From Lineus longissimus (lineage: Eukaryota; Nemertea; Pilidiophora; Heteronemertea; Lineidae), in NCBI RefSeq assembly GCF_910592395.1, contig NC_088318.1, positions 10,912,349 through 10,976,348 on the forward strand: 64,000 nucleotides of DNA, written 5' to 3'. This document shows, one piece after another, positions 31,201 through 40,338 of this stretch. Made by a program: the position numbers and the translations under genes. The notes beneath the pieces were generated by a model. It was not told the origin of the DNA and made no database searches. It worked only from the letters and a program-made list of their open reading frames with translations. Positions within the stretch are counted from its first letter, which is position 1. Every line of letters starts with the position of its first letter.

Positions 31201-33929
31201 CTAGCGTAGACTGTGATATTTTTAGCACTAACGTATGACATATTCTAAACCAGTAGAAACTTGAGACGAGGTTTTGATTTGAAAAGAAACACATAGTTTC
31301 TCACTTTGTGTTTATCAAACCTTCTTCAGTGTTCCAGCAGTACAACCTCTCTATTAAGGACGCCCACAGGACTGACAACTGCTGTGCTTAATATAGAGGT
31401 GTCCTGATTAGACAGGTCAAATTGAATGGAAACAACCTATTTGGGACCAAAACTAGTGTCCTTAATAGAGAGGTTGTCCTTAATAGAGAGGTGTTCGCTA
31501 AGGGAGGTTCCACTGTATCTGGTTTATGACAATTGGGTCACGAACTCAGCCTGTGATAGCGCGTCTTCATCAGCTGGGGCTCGCTAACTCGTATCTTGCT
31601 GGCCCATGTCTCTTCACCTGGCAAGGTGGCCTCTCGCTTGGCCTGCACGATGTGCAATTCCTGCAAGATATGGATTGGAATTTGGTCTCTCTTTGACATT
31701 CACACCATTGACTGGCTGCACCACATAAATCTTTACCGATTCTAGACTAGTGACATACATGTATTTGTACAGTAGAAACTTTCTATTAAGGACACCCTCG
31801 GGACTGACAACTGCTGTCCTTATTAGAGAGGTGTCCTGATTAGAGAGGTTAAATTGAATGGAAACAACCAATTTGGGACCAAAACTAGTGTCCTTAATAA
31901 TGAGGATGTCCTTAATAGAGAGGTGTCCTGATTAGAGATGTCAAATTGAATGGAAACAACCAATTTGGGACCAAAACTAGTGTCCTTAGAGAGGTTGTCC
32001 TTAATAGAGAGGTGTCTGCTAACGGATGTTCCATTGTAGTTTGCCATATCACATTCAATAACCTCTAACAACTACTAGTACTTTGTACACTGAATATTGT
32101 GTGGTATGTCTGTCTTCCCTTTTCTGCAAATACTAAAACCAATCTGGGATCATAGTGGTGATTGTTGTGCGTTGTCATCCTGCACTTTGTGTTGCGATCC
32201 TGCATTTTGTGTTGCGATCCTGCACTTTGTGTTGCGATCCTGCACTTTGTGTTGCGATCCTGCACTTTGTGTTGCGATCCAGCACTTTGTGTTGCGATCC
32301 TGCACTTTGTGTTGCGATCCTGCACTTTGTGTTGGGATCCTGCACTTTGTGTTGGGATCCTGCACTTTGTGTTGCGATCCTGCACTTTGTGTTGGGATCC
32401 TGTACTTTGTGTTGCGATCCAGCACTTTGTGTTGCGATCCTGCACTTTGTGTTGGGATCCTGCACTTTGTGTTGGGATCCTGTACTTTGTGTTGGGATCC
32501 TGCACTTTGTGTTGCGATCCTGCACTTTGTGTTGCGATCCTGCACTTTGTGTTGGGATCCTGCACTTTGTGTTGGGATCCTGCACTTTGTGTTGCGATCC
32601 TGCACTTTGTGTTGGGATCCTGCACTTTGTGTTGCGATCCTGCACTTTGTGTTGCGATCCTGCACTTTGTGTTGCGATCCTGCACTTTTTGTTGCGATCC
32701 TGTACTTTGTGTTGCGATCCTGCACTTTGTATTCCATTGACGTTCGTGTAAATTTTATTACTCTGTTGTGAGTGGAACCTTCAGCCCAACACTTTTTTTC
32801 ACGCAATGACTTGGGCCTTACCAGATCAGTCTTTGTCACTGATTGGACTCGGGCCTTATCCAGACAATCTTTGTCACCCGTTGGACTTGAGCCATGTGTG
32901 GAAATGTCTCAATAACATCCTAGTATACATAACATCCTAACTCTTTGGTAGCCTAGATTTATCTTCTTGGTTTGTCGTTTGTCTTGGCTGGCTAGATCAC
33001 GAGAATCCTCCTGTGGCATGCCCAGAGCTGTTACAATGTCGACTTTTTTTGGCCATCGTACACAAAGATTGCATCAGTTCAAATGACGAATTTCATTTAA
33101 ATCTGACAGATTATGCTAAAGAATTTTTGAAAACATTGTTAAATTAAAATATTGAGTTGAGATCTGAGTGCACTTAAATTAGATCAAAATGTTTGAAAAT
33201 CGTGCAGTGTTTTAAAAAATAACTAAACTGTACACTTTTGTTGCAATTTTACACCTTTTGGTTTAAAGGGACACTATAGGCAGCTGCTAAGTAGGCAAGA
33301 TAAAGTTACACAATATCGCTAATAGGGGTCTTTCCAATCTCACATTACGTCAAAACTATTCACGTTTGTACGAGGAATATATTAAGAGCTGAATCTAACA
33401 TGACCCAGTGTCTTTACTGTGCATATTAGTCACCCGAAGATGGCCAAATTAACCCTGCTGCTCCTGCCTATAGTCTCCCTTTAAGATTGTGCACCTTGAA
33501 TATTGAGGGAAGAAGTGCTGCGTGATGCCATATTGAATGATCTTGCAGCGAACTCTAATTTATTGTGCGTGAATGAATTTATTGTGCGTGAATTTCCAGT
33601 GAACTATGTGAGGAGTGATTGTGTCAGTTGTAGCAAGTAATTGGACACAGGAACTCATCACAGGTTTTTGGAAAGTAAAAAATGGTCGAAACCTATTGTC
33701 ATGACCATTTTTTCGAAAGGTCTCAATCTTTTCTTGGTTCTTGCAGGTTATTCCAACCAACCAATCACAAGTCGTTCTGACTGACCAAGACGCGTCCTCA
33801 AATTCAGGTGAAGTGAACTTTGCCAATAGTAACGTGGAGGAATGTCCTATCCATGACACGGATGTTGTGCTGAATGGAAAATATCAATCACTAAAGCAGA
33901 GAACTACAGACGAAACTGAAGGATTATAG
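16228..33929 (+). CDS. SLC5-family sodium-coupled solute transporter (SMVT/SMCT-like), 14 exons, complete
   Basis: This is a plasma-membrane Na+ symporter of the SLC5A6/A8/A12 group, whose members move biotin/pantothenate or monocarboxylates. Exons: 16228-16581, 19715-19780, 20357-20408, 21184-21251, 21974-22128, 24484-24624, 25563-25781, 26254-26381, 27325-27482, 28248-28474, 28986-29080, 29761-29891, 31117-31164 and 33747-33929. Phases close to give 674 aa (human relatives 610-635). Landmarks: '[16 protein letters not shown]', '[13 protein letters not shown]', '[14 protein letters not shown]', '[14 protein letters not shown]', '[17 protein letters not shown]', '[19 protein letters not shown]' and '[10 protein letters not shown]'. 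Exon 10 encodes a Thr/Ser-rich extracellular loop with Asn-X-Ser/Thr sites. The C-terminal '[18 protein letters not shown]' resembles SLC5A6 somewhat more. The substrate cannot be decided from sequence. Introns total about 15.7 kb and are full of mobile DNA. Confidence 0.95.
16899..17310. mobile_element. Truncated copy of the long-TIR element seen whole at 61148-61655
   Basis: It matches the complete copy from 'actacaatcaagatgtacag' through the middle section and into the right arm up to 'tctgaaggagaaaagcttga'. There homology stops and SGNH-like coding sequence begins. The remaining outer part of the right arm is missing. Confidence 0.88.
17308..17654 (+). pseudogene. SGNH/GDSL-hydrolase-like domain fragment
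   Basis: The open frame has no ATG at its front and reads '[20 protein letters not shown]' soon after the junction. It ends '[19 protein letters not shown]' and a stop at 17652-17654. GGND matches block III and DGVH matches the catalytic Asp-X-X-His block V of SGNH hydrolases. The GDS nucleophile block that should come first is absent, cut off at the junction near 17310. SGNH domains of this style are known in some DIRS/Ngaro- and LINE-type retroelements, so it may be a captured retroelement piece (inference). Confidence 0.55.
17689..17704 (+). promoter_or_regulatory. Histone-type 3' mRNA stem-loop, 35 nt after the SGNH-like stop
   Basis: The 16-mer GGCCCTTTTCAGGGCC forms a 6-bp stem with a 4-nt TTTC loop, the exact architecture of the metazoan replication-dependent histone 3' stem-loop. 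It lies 35 nt after the stop codon at 17652-17654. A purine-rich tract (AAAAAAGTAAAAGAGAC) follows within 20 nt, as a histone downstream element would. No histone coding sequence is present. Confidence 0.5.
18396..18837. mobile_element. Long-TIR palindromic MITE (SLC5 intron 1)
   Basis: The two halves are inverted copies over most of their length: 'cgatttat' to 'caggccgagttgg', 'tcctgttggaaatttgaaga' and 'tataggcctacta' all recur inverted. A 10-bp word GTCTTACAGA flanks it (18386-18395 and 18838-18847). Long inverted arms and a 9-10 bp duplication suggest a MULE-like MITE (inference). 18848-19714 is intron without other features. Confidence 0.75.
20778..21004. mobile_element. TTAA MITE, TATAGGCAG family (SLC5 intron 3)
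   Basis: The start TTAAAGGGGGACTATAGGC is opposed by the end 'gctgcctataatgtccctttgaa'. The second TTAA has mutated to TTGAA. The interior carries the family's 'ccatcttcaggtga' and 'gagatgtgagagacccctat' segments. Confidence 0.85.
21669..21863. mobile_element. GTGACCC MITE (SLC5 intron 4)
   Basis: Its inverted ends are 'tatgtgacccaccacgacaa' and its complement 'ggcgggtcacata'. The interior has 'gagtcgcatgtcgcacagaa' and 'aacctgtcaagctcagagcg'. Relatives are at 30656-30850 and 44965-45267. Confidence 0.85.
22129..22690 (+). repeat. Tandem duplications of SLC5 exon 5's 3' half plus its donor
   Basis: Four further copies of an about 149-bp unit follow real exon 5. Each starts in 'cttgctgttgtcatc' and runs through the coding stretch to 'ttcatagagtgagtaatct'. 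Donor-like ends fall at 22128 (real), 22278, 22427 and 22576; the fifth unit decays after 22665. In the copies the codon CAA of the real exon became CAG, making acceptor-like 'tgttgtcatccag|gg'. Each copy could thus act as a 74-bp pseudo-exon that would shift the frame. Confidence 0.92.
24918..25004. mobile_element. 87-bp hairpin MITE (SLC5 intron 6)
   Basis: Near-perfect arms CAGGGTGGCCCAGAATTATT and its complement face each other with a short loop. The second copy at 53667-53752 has TA on both sides. The ends and TA target resemble mariner-type MITEs (inference). Confidence 0.88.
25311..25408. mobile_element. Fragment of TATAGGCAG-family TTAA MITE (SLC5 intron 6)
   Basis: Only the terminal half is present: 'tgagatgtgagagaccccta', 'cttgcctgcctagctgctgc' and 'attgtcccttgaa'. 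Confidence 0.7.
25818..25932 (+). pseudogene. Partial duplicate of SLC5 exon 7 in intron 7
   Basis: It matches the middle of exon 7 from 'cacgattgtgatcaaattaa' through 'gaccagctccttccattaat' to 'gaagtgctgggagt' and 'accccgggt'. It differs by scattered substitutions and no donor follows. It is not used in the assembled transcript. Confidence 0.82.
26675..27105. mobile_element. GTGAGC-type element carrying a nested MITE (SLC5 intron 8)
   Basis: It opens with 'gaggtgagcttatcttatga' and 'cgtccgttgtcgtcgtccg' and closes with 'gaggtgagcacaatggcc'. The same closing word occurs at 29520, 36700 and 39415. The nested CAGTRGAACC MITE (26888-27065) sits inside. Confidence 0.6.
26888..27065. mobile_element. 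CAGTRGAACC MITE nested in the GTGAGC element
   Basis: Full length from 'cagtagaacttctctatcaa' to 'gggaggtttcactg', followed by TA. The core 'accaaaactagtgtccttaa' is intact. Confidence 0.9.
27688..27908. mobile_element. TTAA MITE, TATAGGCAG family (SLC5 intron 9)
   Basis: TTAA at 27688-27691 and 27905-27908 enclose 'agggattctataggcagcag' and the inverted 'gctcctgcctggcatgccc'. Confidence 0.88.
28127..28203. repeat. Second copy of the 14614 dispersed repeat
   Basis: It shares 'gagaaatactccctgaagaa' and 'gtgcagagtgaattctaaag' with 14614-14705. The sequence before it (27909-28126) has a tRNA-B-box-like 'gtgggttcaatccc' and may be another SINE remnant, but the rest is unclear. Confidence 0.5.
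29250..29545. mobile_element. Fragment of a GTGAGC-type element (SLC5 intron 11)
   Basis: It contains 'ggccactagggggccaaaac', 'aaggatgcatcacatgtcat' and the closing 'cggtgagcacaatggcc', all shared with the element at 35211-36723. A run of 'aaggtaaagg' words lies at 29365-29400. Confidence 0.6.
30410..30590 (-). repeat. tRNA-derived SINE (SLC5 intron 12)
   Basis: On the minus strand a tRNA-like head 'gacgctgtggtctagac' and 'tagcgctcaagagatccc' leads to the B-box-like 'gagtttgatcc'. The body is 'ttcaggcaggtctcttcgtt' and 'acttgcctctccacaccc'. This is a repeat head, not a functional tRNA gene: no acceptor-stem pairing was found. Confidence 0.6.
30656..30850. mobile_element. GTGACCC MITE (SLC5 intron 12), inverted relative to 21669
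   Basis: Its ends are 'tatatgtgatccgtcacagc' and 'gctgtggcaggtcacatatg'. The interior 'gagcttggcaggttgagacg' matches the complement of the other copies. Confidence 0.85.
31338..31515. mobile_element. CAGTRGAACC MITE (SLC5 intron 13)
   Basis: Standard layout from 'cagtacaacctctctattaa' to 'gggaggttccactgta'. Confidence 0.9.
31770..32098. mobile_element. Rearranged CAGTRGAACC MITE with doubled core, plus shared flank
   Basis: The MITE part (31770-32036) has two copies of the core 'accaatttgggaccaaaact'. The 60 bp after it ('gtttgccatatcacattcaa' to 'actttgtacac.gaatat') also follow the similarly doubled copy at 49222-49491. The mobile unit was therefore larger than the MITE. Confidence 0.82.
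32172..32740. repeat. 20-bp minisatellite, about 27.5 copies (SLC5 intron 13)
   Basis: The unit is TGCACTTTGTGTTGCGATCC with a recurrent C/G variant that turns CGATCC into GGATCC. Copies are nearly identical. Because the period is 20 bp and no unit contains a stop in any frame, all six frames stay open for roughly 470-690 bp. There is no splice or start context, so it is not a gene. Confidence 0.97.
33263..33484. mobile_element. TTAA MITE, TATAGGCAG family, best-preserved copy (SLC5 intron 13)
   Basis: TTAA at 33263-33266 and 33481-33484 enclose the inverted ends 'agggacactataggcagc' and 'gctcctgcctatagtctccct'. About 222 bp, no ORF. Confidence 0.92.
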
Positions 33930-34243
33930 CATTTGCTGTCTCGATAGGAGACGTTATTTTCCACTGGTCAAAATCGGGATGAAATATTCCTAGAACACTG
34001 GCCCTTGATTAGGGTGTAGAGGTCTGATTTTGATTCCGACCTGATCTCTAGCATTAGCGAATCAAATTCATTTCTGTGTTAAATTTTTAATCTGTGTACG
34101 CCTTATATGTTCATCTAAGGGGTCGAAATGCGAATGGTGCAAGAACTAGTTTTGTAATAGTTTTCTCTTCGTATAAATCCAAATCATGGAAATTCATCAC
34201 TGTGAAATCTCCAAGTCATGATTCTAAAACTTGAGGGCCAGGA

Positions 34244-34320
34244 AATAAAGGGGGTTTACAGTATCGTTTTGGCTGGAGTTAATTTGAGAAACCGTTTTGT
34301 GATTTAAACATATCAATAAA
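34244..34320 (+). terminator. Candidate poly(A) signals of the SLC5 gene
   Basis: AATAAA occurs at 34244-34249 and 34315-34320, 315 and 386 bp past the stop codon. Either could end the transcript. Confidence 0.45.
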
Positions 34321-34724
34321 GTCAGGGCCTTGATTTGGTCTTTGCTTTGACATATCATCGGAGATGAAATTGGTTGATGAAATTTTGTTTTTAAGACAAA
34401 ATTTTATGTTCGCTGCCTTAATCTAATGATAATGCATTAGAGTTGAAATTTGCACATTTCAAGTCGGTGTTTGCCTCTCAAATTTGGGAGGCAAACACCA
34501 GATTAATTTGGTAATGTTTGCAAATGCTGTATTTGCATATAAACGGTTATTTAAACATTACTAAATCGATAGTTTTCAAGATGGTGACTGAGCTGTGGTG
34601 AATAACTGTACCGTATTTGTGATTTAGGTGCCATTGTAAGATAATGACCATGTGGCATGAGCGTTAGTTCAAAGAGTGATTTTTGTGAAGAAAAAAAATA
34701 ACGGAAAAAAATAGGCACGAGTTA

Positions 34725-34834
34725 AGTTTAACACCTGGTTAGTGACTTGTGTGGAATTAAAGTTAACGTCCGGTTATTGGCACCTGGTTCGGTGTTAAAC
34801 TTAACACCTGGTTAGTGACTTCCCATTTGGTGTT
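34725..34834. repeat. Left part of a 37-40 bp minisatellite, split by a LINE
   Basis: Units read 'ggtgttaaa.ttaac', 'acctggttagtgacttcc'. The array stops at GTGTT (34830-34834) and resumes at 37847. 33930-34724 is 3' UTR and intergenic sequence without a gene. Confidence 0.9.
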
Positions 34835-35050
34835 CATCATCATCATCAATAATATCTAAGGCAGTGTCCTGTGGATATGGATATTGACGGTTTGCAAATG
34901 CTTTTGAAACGCGAGCCGCGCAGGTGTGATTGGTGTTGAGCTTGTTCTACAGTATGTTTCATTGCAGTGAGATCACAACTTAAAACATTGTCCTTTGACT
35001 CTCTCGCTAGGCAGTTTTAAAAATGAGGTGCCTAGCCAACGTTAATTCCC

Positions 35051-37846
35051 TTAAAAGTCAAATCTAAGGTCTCGCCAAGTTTTGTCCAGGGCGGCCTTGA
35101 AGCCCTGTACTGTCTTGACTGCGACAACATCACCTGGCAGGTTATTCCATGGGTTCACGACCCGCTCACAGAAACTCAGTCGCCTCAGTTCGGTGTTCAC
35201 TCGCCTTTTTGGCTCACCGTAGGGGAGTCTATACAACACCGCAGTGTCCGTCGTCCGTCGTCGTCGTCGTCGTCGTCGTTGTCCGTCGTATCCTAGTTCA
35301 AAAACAGTGGCACGTTTTTTAACCGCTAGGCCTATGAACTTAAAACTTTGAACACATGACCCCCTAGGTCAGATGACCCGTGACACTAAATTTCTGTCCG
35401 ATCTGATTCTCTACTTGGCCACCAGGGGGCCAAATGTGGATATCTAAAAAGTGTGATATCTCGCTTATTAGTGACTTGTTTTCGATAAAATTTTTGTGGT
35501 AGGTACTCATAGCAAGGATACATCATATATCTTACGGGTTTTTAATTTGATCTACTTTTCAAGGTCGCAGAGGTCAAATGGCGTGAATTGGCCGTTTGAG
35601 TGTAACTATGGCACGTTTCTCAACCACCAAAGCTATTAGCTTGAAACTTGGTACATATAACCCCCTATATCAGATAACCTCTGGTGCTGAATTTCAGCCT
35701 GATCTGATTCTTGACTTTGCCACCAGGGGGCCAAAACAGAAAAAGTAAGAAGTGCAATAGCCTGTTTATTAGCAAATTGTTTTTGATGAAATTTTTATGG
35801 CAGGGACCCCTAGCAAGGTTACCTCAGATGTTGCACGATTTTTCGGATTTGACCTACTTTTTAAGGTCGCAGAGGTCAAATGGCGTAAATTTGCCGTTTG
35901 AGTGTAACTATGGCACGTTTCTCAACCGCAACAGTAATGAACTTGAAACTTTGAACAAATGACCCCCTAGGTCAGTTGACCTTTTACACTGAATTTTGGT
36001 TCGGTCTGATTATTGACTTGGCCACCAGGGGGCCCAAACTCAAAACTCAAAAAGTGTGATTTCTCGCTTATTACTGATTTGTTTTTGATAAAAGTTTCAT
36101 GTTAGGTACTCCTAGCAAGGATACATCACATATCTTATGGGTTTTTGATTTGACCCACCTTTCAAGTTCACAGAGGTCAAAGTTGAAAACTTTACCGTTC
36201 TTGGTACGTTTTGTTGTTGTTCAATGTAAAGGGTTTTAATTTTGTGTAATGATGCATCTAAGAAGCCACTATTTGTATGCCAAGTTTCAGCCAGATCGGA
36301 ATTCAAATATGGCCGAAATTTCATGTTTTGTGGGTTTTTCCTCGTATTGTGGCAATCCAAAGGTCGTGAGTTCAAACCCCGGTCAAGGACAGCCAAAAAT
36401 ATTTTTATTTTTCATCTTTTCCTTTTTTCTTTTCTGAGTTCTATCTTACATTTTCTTCATTATTTGATTTATTTGGTGCCATAGATTTAATTAGGCGGCC
36501 ATCTTGGAAATCGTTTTTTGCCGATTGCTGTAGTGTAACGAGTGATGAAATTGTTATGGTCAGGTGGATGTGTCTACATCACATATCACCCTGGTTTGTT
36601 ATTTGACCTACCTGTCAGGGTCACTGAGGTCAAAGTTAAAAATATATTCACCATTGTCATACTGTAGCACTTTCTGTAACTGTCTACTAAAAATACTTAC
36701 GGTGAGCACAATGGCCCCTGGCCGTTTCATTTTTTGAAGCTTGTGGTCGTGGCCCCTGGTCCGCCGTAAGTTCACTGGGGCAGGGGGGAGCAGTTTCTCG
36801 ACATCCCCACCACTAAGTCCTTGGATATACTTGAAGGTCTGAATCATATCTCCTCTAGCTCTCCTGTAGGCCAGAGAGTGGAGGTTCAGCGTTTCTAACC
36901 TTTGATGATACGGCTGGGTTCTTATCGCTGTGGCCAGTTTAGTTGCCCTCCTTTGGACAGACTCTAGGGTGCTCTTATCTTTCTTATGCTTTAAGAACAG
37001 GGCCTGGTTGCAGAATTCAAGGTGAGGGCGCACTAGCGTAGAGTAAAGCGTCTTTATCACAGGCACACTCCTCGATGACACGTTACGTTTAATTGTCCAT
37101 AGGATCCGGTTTGCCTTTGCTGCAGTGTCCGTGACGTGTTGGGAAAAAGAGAGATTTGGAGTGACTTTATACCCAAGGTCTTTCTCGGCATCGCTAGCTC
37201 TTAGGTTCGTCCTCGCATGGCCTAGTCCGATTGAGTAATCCACACATGGGTTATTACACCCGATATGTAGGCAACTACATTTGACGGGGTTCGGGGTAAG
37301 TAGCCATTTCAGGCACCAGCGACTCAGCCTGTCAATGTCCTCCTGTAGGATAAGACTGTCCAGGATCCTCCTGATACTCCTATAGATTTTCAAATCATCT
37401 GCCAGAAGCTTTCCACTTGAGTCGAACATCTGTGGTATGTCGTTGACATACAGGACGAATAGGATGGGCCCCAGGACACTGCCTTGGGGGATCCCACTCA
37501 TCACTGGACTCATTTCCGACGCTACACCCTGTACTGTTATGTACATAGTACGGTCCGTGAGGAAGCTCCGTGTCCATTTTAACAACTGTTCGCATACACC
37601 CATGGCCTGCAGTTTGATTAACAAGCGACGATGTGGCACTGTTTCGAACGCCTTGCTGAAGTCGACGTAGATCACATCGACAGGCTCCTTGTTGTCTAGT
37701 CGCTGAGTGATGTCATCAAATGTCTCAATGAGGTTTGTCTGACACCCCTTCCTCGGCAGGAAGCCGTGTTGATGGCTTCAGGTGACCAGATGATACCATG
37801 AATTCTAGGAACGCCTCCCTGATGAATGACTCAAGTATCTTGCATA
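35051..37846 (-). pseudogene. LINE reverse transcriptase, split and frameshifted
   Basis: From 37846 downward: 'KILESFIREAFLEFM', then frameshifts. The main open block (37675-36724) has 'IYVDFSKAFETVPHRRL', 'SGIPQGSVLGPILFVLYVND', 'LLADDLKIYR' (catalytic ADD) and 'TLVRPHLEFCNQALF'. The C-terminal piece, after the inserted element, is at 35210-35051: 'RLSFCERVVNPWNNLPGDVV' to the stop. Motif order and the RVVNxWNxLP ending fit CR1/Jockey-type LINEs. Such enzymes copy LINE RNA into chromosomal DNA by target-primed reverse transcription; this copy is dead. Confidence 0.9.
35211..36723. mobile_element. GTGAGC-type element inserted inside the LINE
   Basis: It starts GGCTCACCGTAGGGGAGTC and ends 'tacggtgagcacaatggccc', an inverted core of about 10 bp. 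Inside are a (CGT)n run (35255-35280) and three diverged repeats of about 304 bp. These begin near 35302, 35607 and 35909 at 'ggcacgttt.tcaacc' and include 'ttggccaccagggggcc'. A B-box-like 'gagttcaaaccccgg' lies at 36368-36382. No transposase is present. Confidence 0.75.
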
Positions 37847-38215
37847 GTGTTAAAATTAACATCTGGTTAGTGACTTCCGGTTGGGTGTTAAAGTTAATGT
37901 TTGGTTAGTGACTTCCCGTTTGGTGTTAAAGTTAACGTCTGGTTAGTGACTTCCCGTTTGGTGTTAAAATTAGCACCTGGTTAGTGACTTCCAGTTGGGT
38001 GTTAAAGTTAACGTCTGGTTAGTGACTTCCGGTTTGGTGTTAAAGTTAACGTCTGGTTAGTGACCTCTGGTTTGGTGTTAAAGTTAACGTCTGGTTAGTG
38101 ACTTCCGGTTTGGTGTTAAAGTTAAAACCTTGTAAGTGATTTCCGGTTTGGTGTCAAAGTTAACATCTTGTTAGTGACTTCCTGTTTGGTGTTGGAGTTT
38201 ACACCAGGCTAGTGA
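37847..38215. repeat. Right part of the LINE-split minisatellite
   Basis: About ten units of 37-40 bp repeat 'ggtgttaaagttaacgtctg', 'gttagtgacttccggttt'. This continues the array at 34725-34834. 38216-38766 has no gene; AATAAA occurs near 38434. Confidence 0.92.
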
Positions 38216-38766
38216 CTGGCAGTAACTACTTTTAAACTACTTGGCCCTGGTGTCAGATGAGATAAAATGATCATGAATCTTGTATTTTCCTTATTTGGTA
38301 AGGTGGTACAGTTACAACCATATTACAATTATAGCATTTGTGTATATATGATGTTTACTGCCAACTGTTTTCTGCACTGTCAGTGCTTTAATTGTAGCAG
38401 GGATAATTGTACCACTTCACCTTACCATTTGGAAATAAAGATTGCGTGAAGAATTGCATCCCTTGCTAGAATAGTATTTACCACCGTTGTTGTGAAAAAT
38501 GATCTCGATATACATGAAAACGCATGTATGTTAAATTTGTGGTGTGGGTTGAGTCCATTTCAAAATCATGTCTCAGTAGACACTGATTCTACTCTCAAAA
38601 TGCTTGTCGGCTGGTTGCTTGAGATTTGGTAGTTTCGTTTGAATTTCTTATAATAAGGCAATATGGTAAACGCCAAAATGTGTGCATTTATTTTCGCCTT
38701 TGAATAAATGATCACAAAAATATATGGCCGAAAAAAAAACGCTTAGAGGGTTGTCTGAATGTCAAC

Positions 38767-39056
38767 TTAAAGGGACAACTTGGGTATGAGATATGTTGGT
38801 TTTTCATAGAAAAATGGCTTCCAGCAGGACCGTGACATCACCAGACAGGATCATTAAAAAATAGTGGAACTGCAATAAACAATGCACTAGAACGGGGTGA
38901 AATTCACAAGCCAAGTCCAAAACTGCCTCGTAACACTTGCGAAAATCATTATTGGAGATCAGCATTGGTGTGATGCCACAGGTGGCGGCGCATGGTGGCC
39001 AGAAGGGGTATTATCCTCCTGGCTTGGTGAATCCTGCACCCAAGTTGTCCCTTTAA
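38767..39056. mobile_element. TTAA MITE of a third family (AGGGACAACTTGGGT)
   Basis: TTAA at 38767-38770 and 39053-39056 enclose the exact inverted ends AGGGACAACTTGGGT and ACCCAAGTTGTCCCT. 290 bp, no ORF. Confidence 0.92.
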
Positions 39057-39174
39057 AGTCACCAGTACACCAAAGATGTGATTTCATGAAAGTGCAAAAG
39101 TATGATGGCCAGAATTATTTTTGAGTTTACTGTATGTGTCTTTCGACAGTGTGATGATGTCGCGACAGTTTTTG

Positions 39175-39460
39175 GGGTGTTTAGCTCACCTGGGGTGCTT
39201 ATGTCATCACCTCTTGTCTGTCGTCCGACAACAATGGTAGCACGTTTGCTCACTGTTGAGTCTAGGAAGTTGAAACTTGGTGTGTGGATGTCTTATGACA
39301 ACAGTGGCTGGCAGGTCAAACTCTAAAAGTGTCATAGATAGTGCCACAATTTGTCATATTATAATGTTTATTTAACCTCCATGTCTCATTTCATCTGGCA
39401 CTTAATCATTCCCAGGTGAGCACAATGTCCCCAGGACATTTTGACAATGGGTGCAGGGCT
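39175..39460. mobile_element. GTGAGC-type element, short copy
   Basis: Inverted ends 'ttagctcacctggggtgc' and 'cccaggtgagcacaatg'. The interior has 'tgtctgtcgtccgacaacaa' and 'gttgaaacttggtgtgtgga', as in the relatives. 39461-40067 has no gene. Confidence 0.65.
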
Positions 39461-40067
39461 TCTTATTTTGTAGTGGTTCAAGGAACTGGCGGAGCATTCG
39501 GCCACTGTGAAGTATTCAGGGATATGGGACTGAACTTGAAAGTTGATGTGTGAGACATCCTGTGATCAGTTTGCAATTCATGTCATTTACATAATGGTTC
39601 ATGGCATCACATTATTTTAGGCCTACGCCGTTCGTTAAAAACTTTGAATTTTTTAATTGAATTTAAAATGTCCAATTGCGGAAATACGTACTAAATATAA
39701 ATTTCAACATTGCTGTTGTGTAGACTGATATACAAATACTATGAATACCAAGTTTAAACAAATTTGTATTCATAATAAATGCACTACGGCATTGTGTATT
39801 AGTGGATTTCTATTTGACTGGACAACATTACGAATGGCGTACCCCTTTAAATAGTTGCATGGTTCAATCATCCATCATAAAATGTTCATGAAGGTATTAA
39901 AATTGTTTTGATAAGTGATAATGAGAATTGTGTGAATCGACTTGCCAAGGCCGTTTCACATGGATAATACATTTGTGTGTACATATTGATCAAACTCTAT
40001 TTAATAAAAAGAAAAATGCTTCGAGTAACTTTTATTGTACTGTCAAGTTTATTCGGAATTATGTGAT

Positions 40068-40338
40068 CAGGGCCCGGTTTCTCAAAGAATCTTAAGTGTT
40101 TGTCTTAAGTCATAATATTTTGACTAAGCCAAGTCAAAAACTTAAGTACGAATCTCAAAGCATCTTGTGTCCTTCATTCCGACTTAAGTACGGTAGCTAC
40201 CGTGCTTAAGTTTTTGGGGTACTTAAGTCGGCTAGGTGAGTTAAGATTCTTTGTGAATCAAATTAAGACAAAACTTAAGAAATTCTCATACTTAAGTCAC
40301 CAAAACAGACTTAAGATTCTTTGTGAAACCGGGCCCTG
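40068..40338. mobile_element. CAGGGCCCGGTTTC MITE
   Basis: Inverted ends CAGGGCCCGGTTTCTCAAAG and its near complement 'ctttgtgaaaccgggccctg'. The interior is full of 'acttaag' words in both orientations, so it folds on itself. The flanking duplication is unclear. Confidence 0.88.

Larger units (their letters stand above)
34835..37846 (-). mobile_element. 5'-truncated CR1/Jockey-type LINE, itself interrupted
   Basis: On the minus strand the LINE runs from the reverse-transcriptase finger region (37846) to a 3' tail of TGATGATGATGA type (34835-34860). A 5-bp duplication GTGTT (34830-34834 and 37847-37851) flanks it, and joining the flanks restores a minisatellite unit. The reverse transcriptase is broken by a 1.5-kb element at 35211-36723 and by frameshifts. 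No endonuclease domain is left. Confidence 0.88.

Noticed and set aside
32097-32839. Repetitive proteins of 156-229 aa on both strands
   Set aside because: All six frames are open because the 20-bp unit lacks stops; it lies inside an SLC5 intron.
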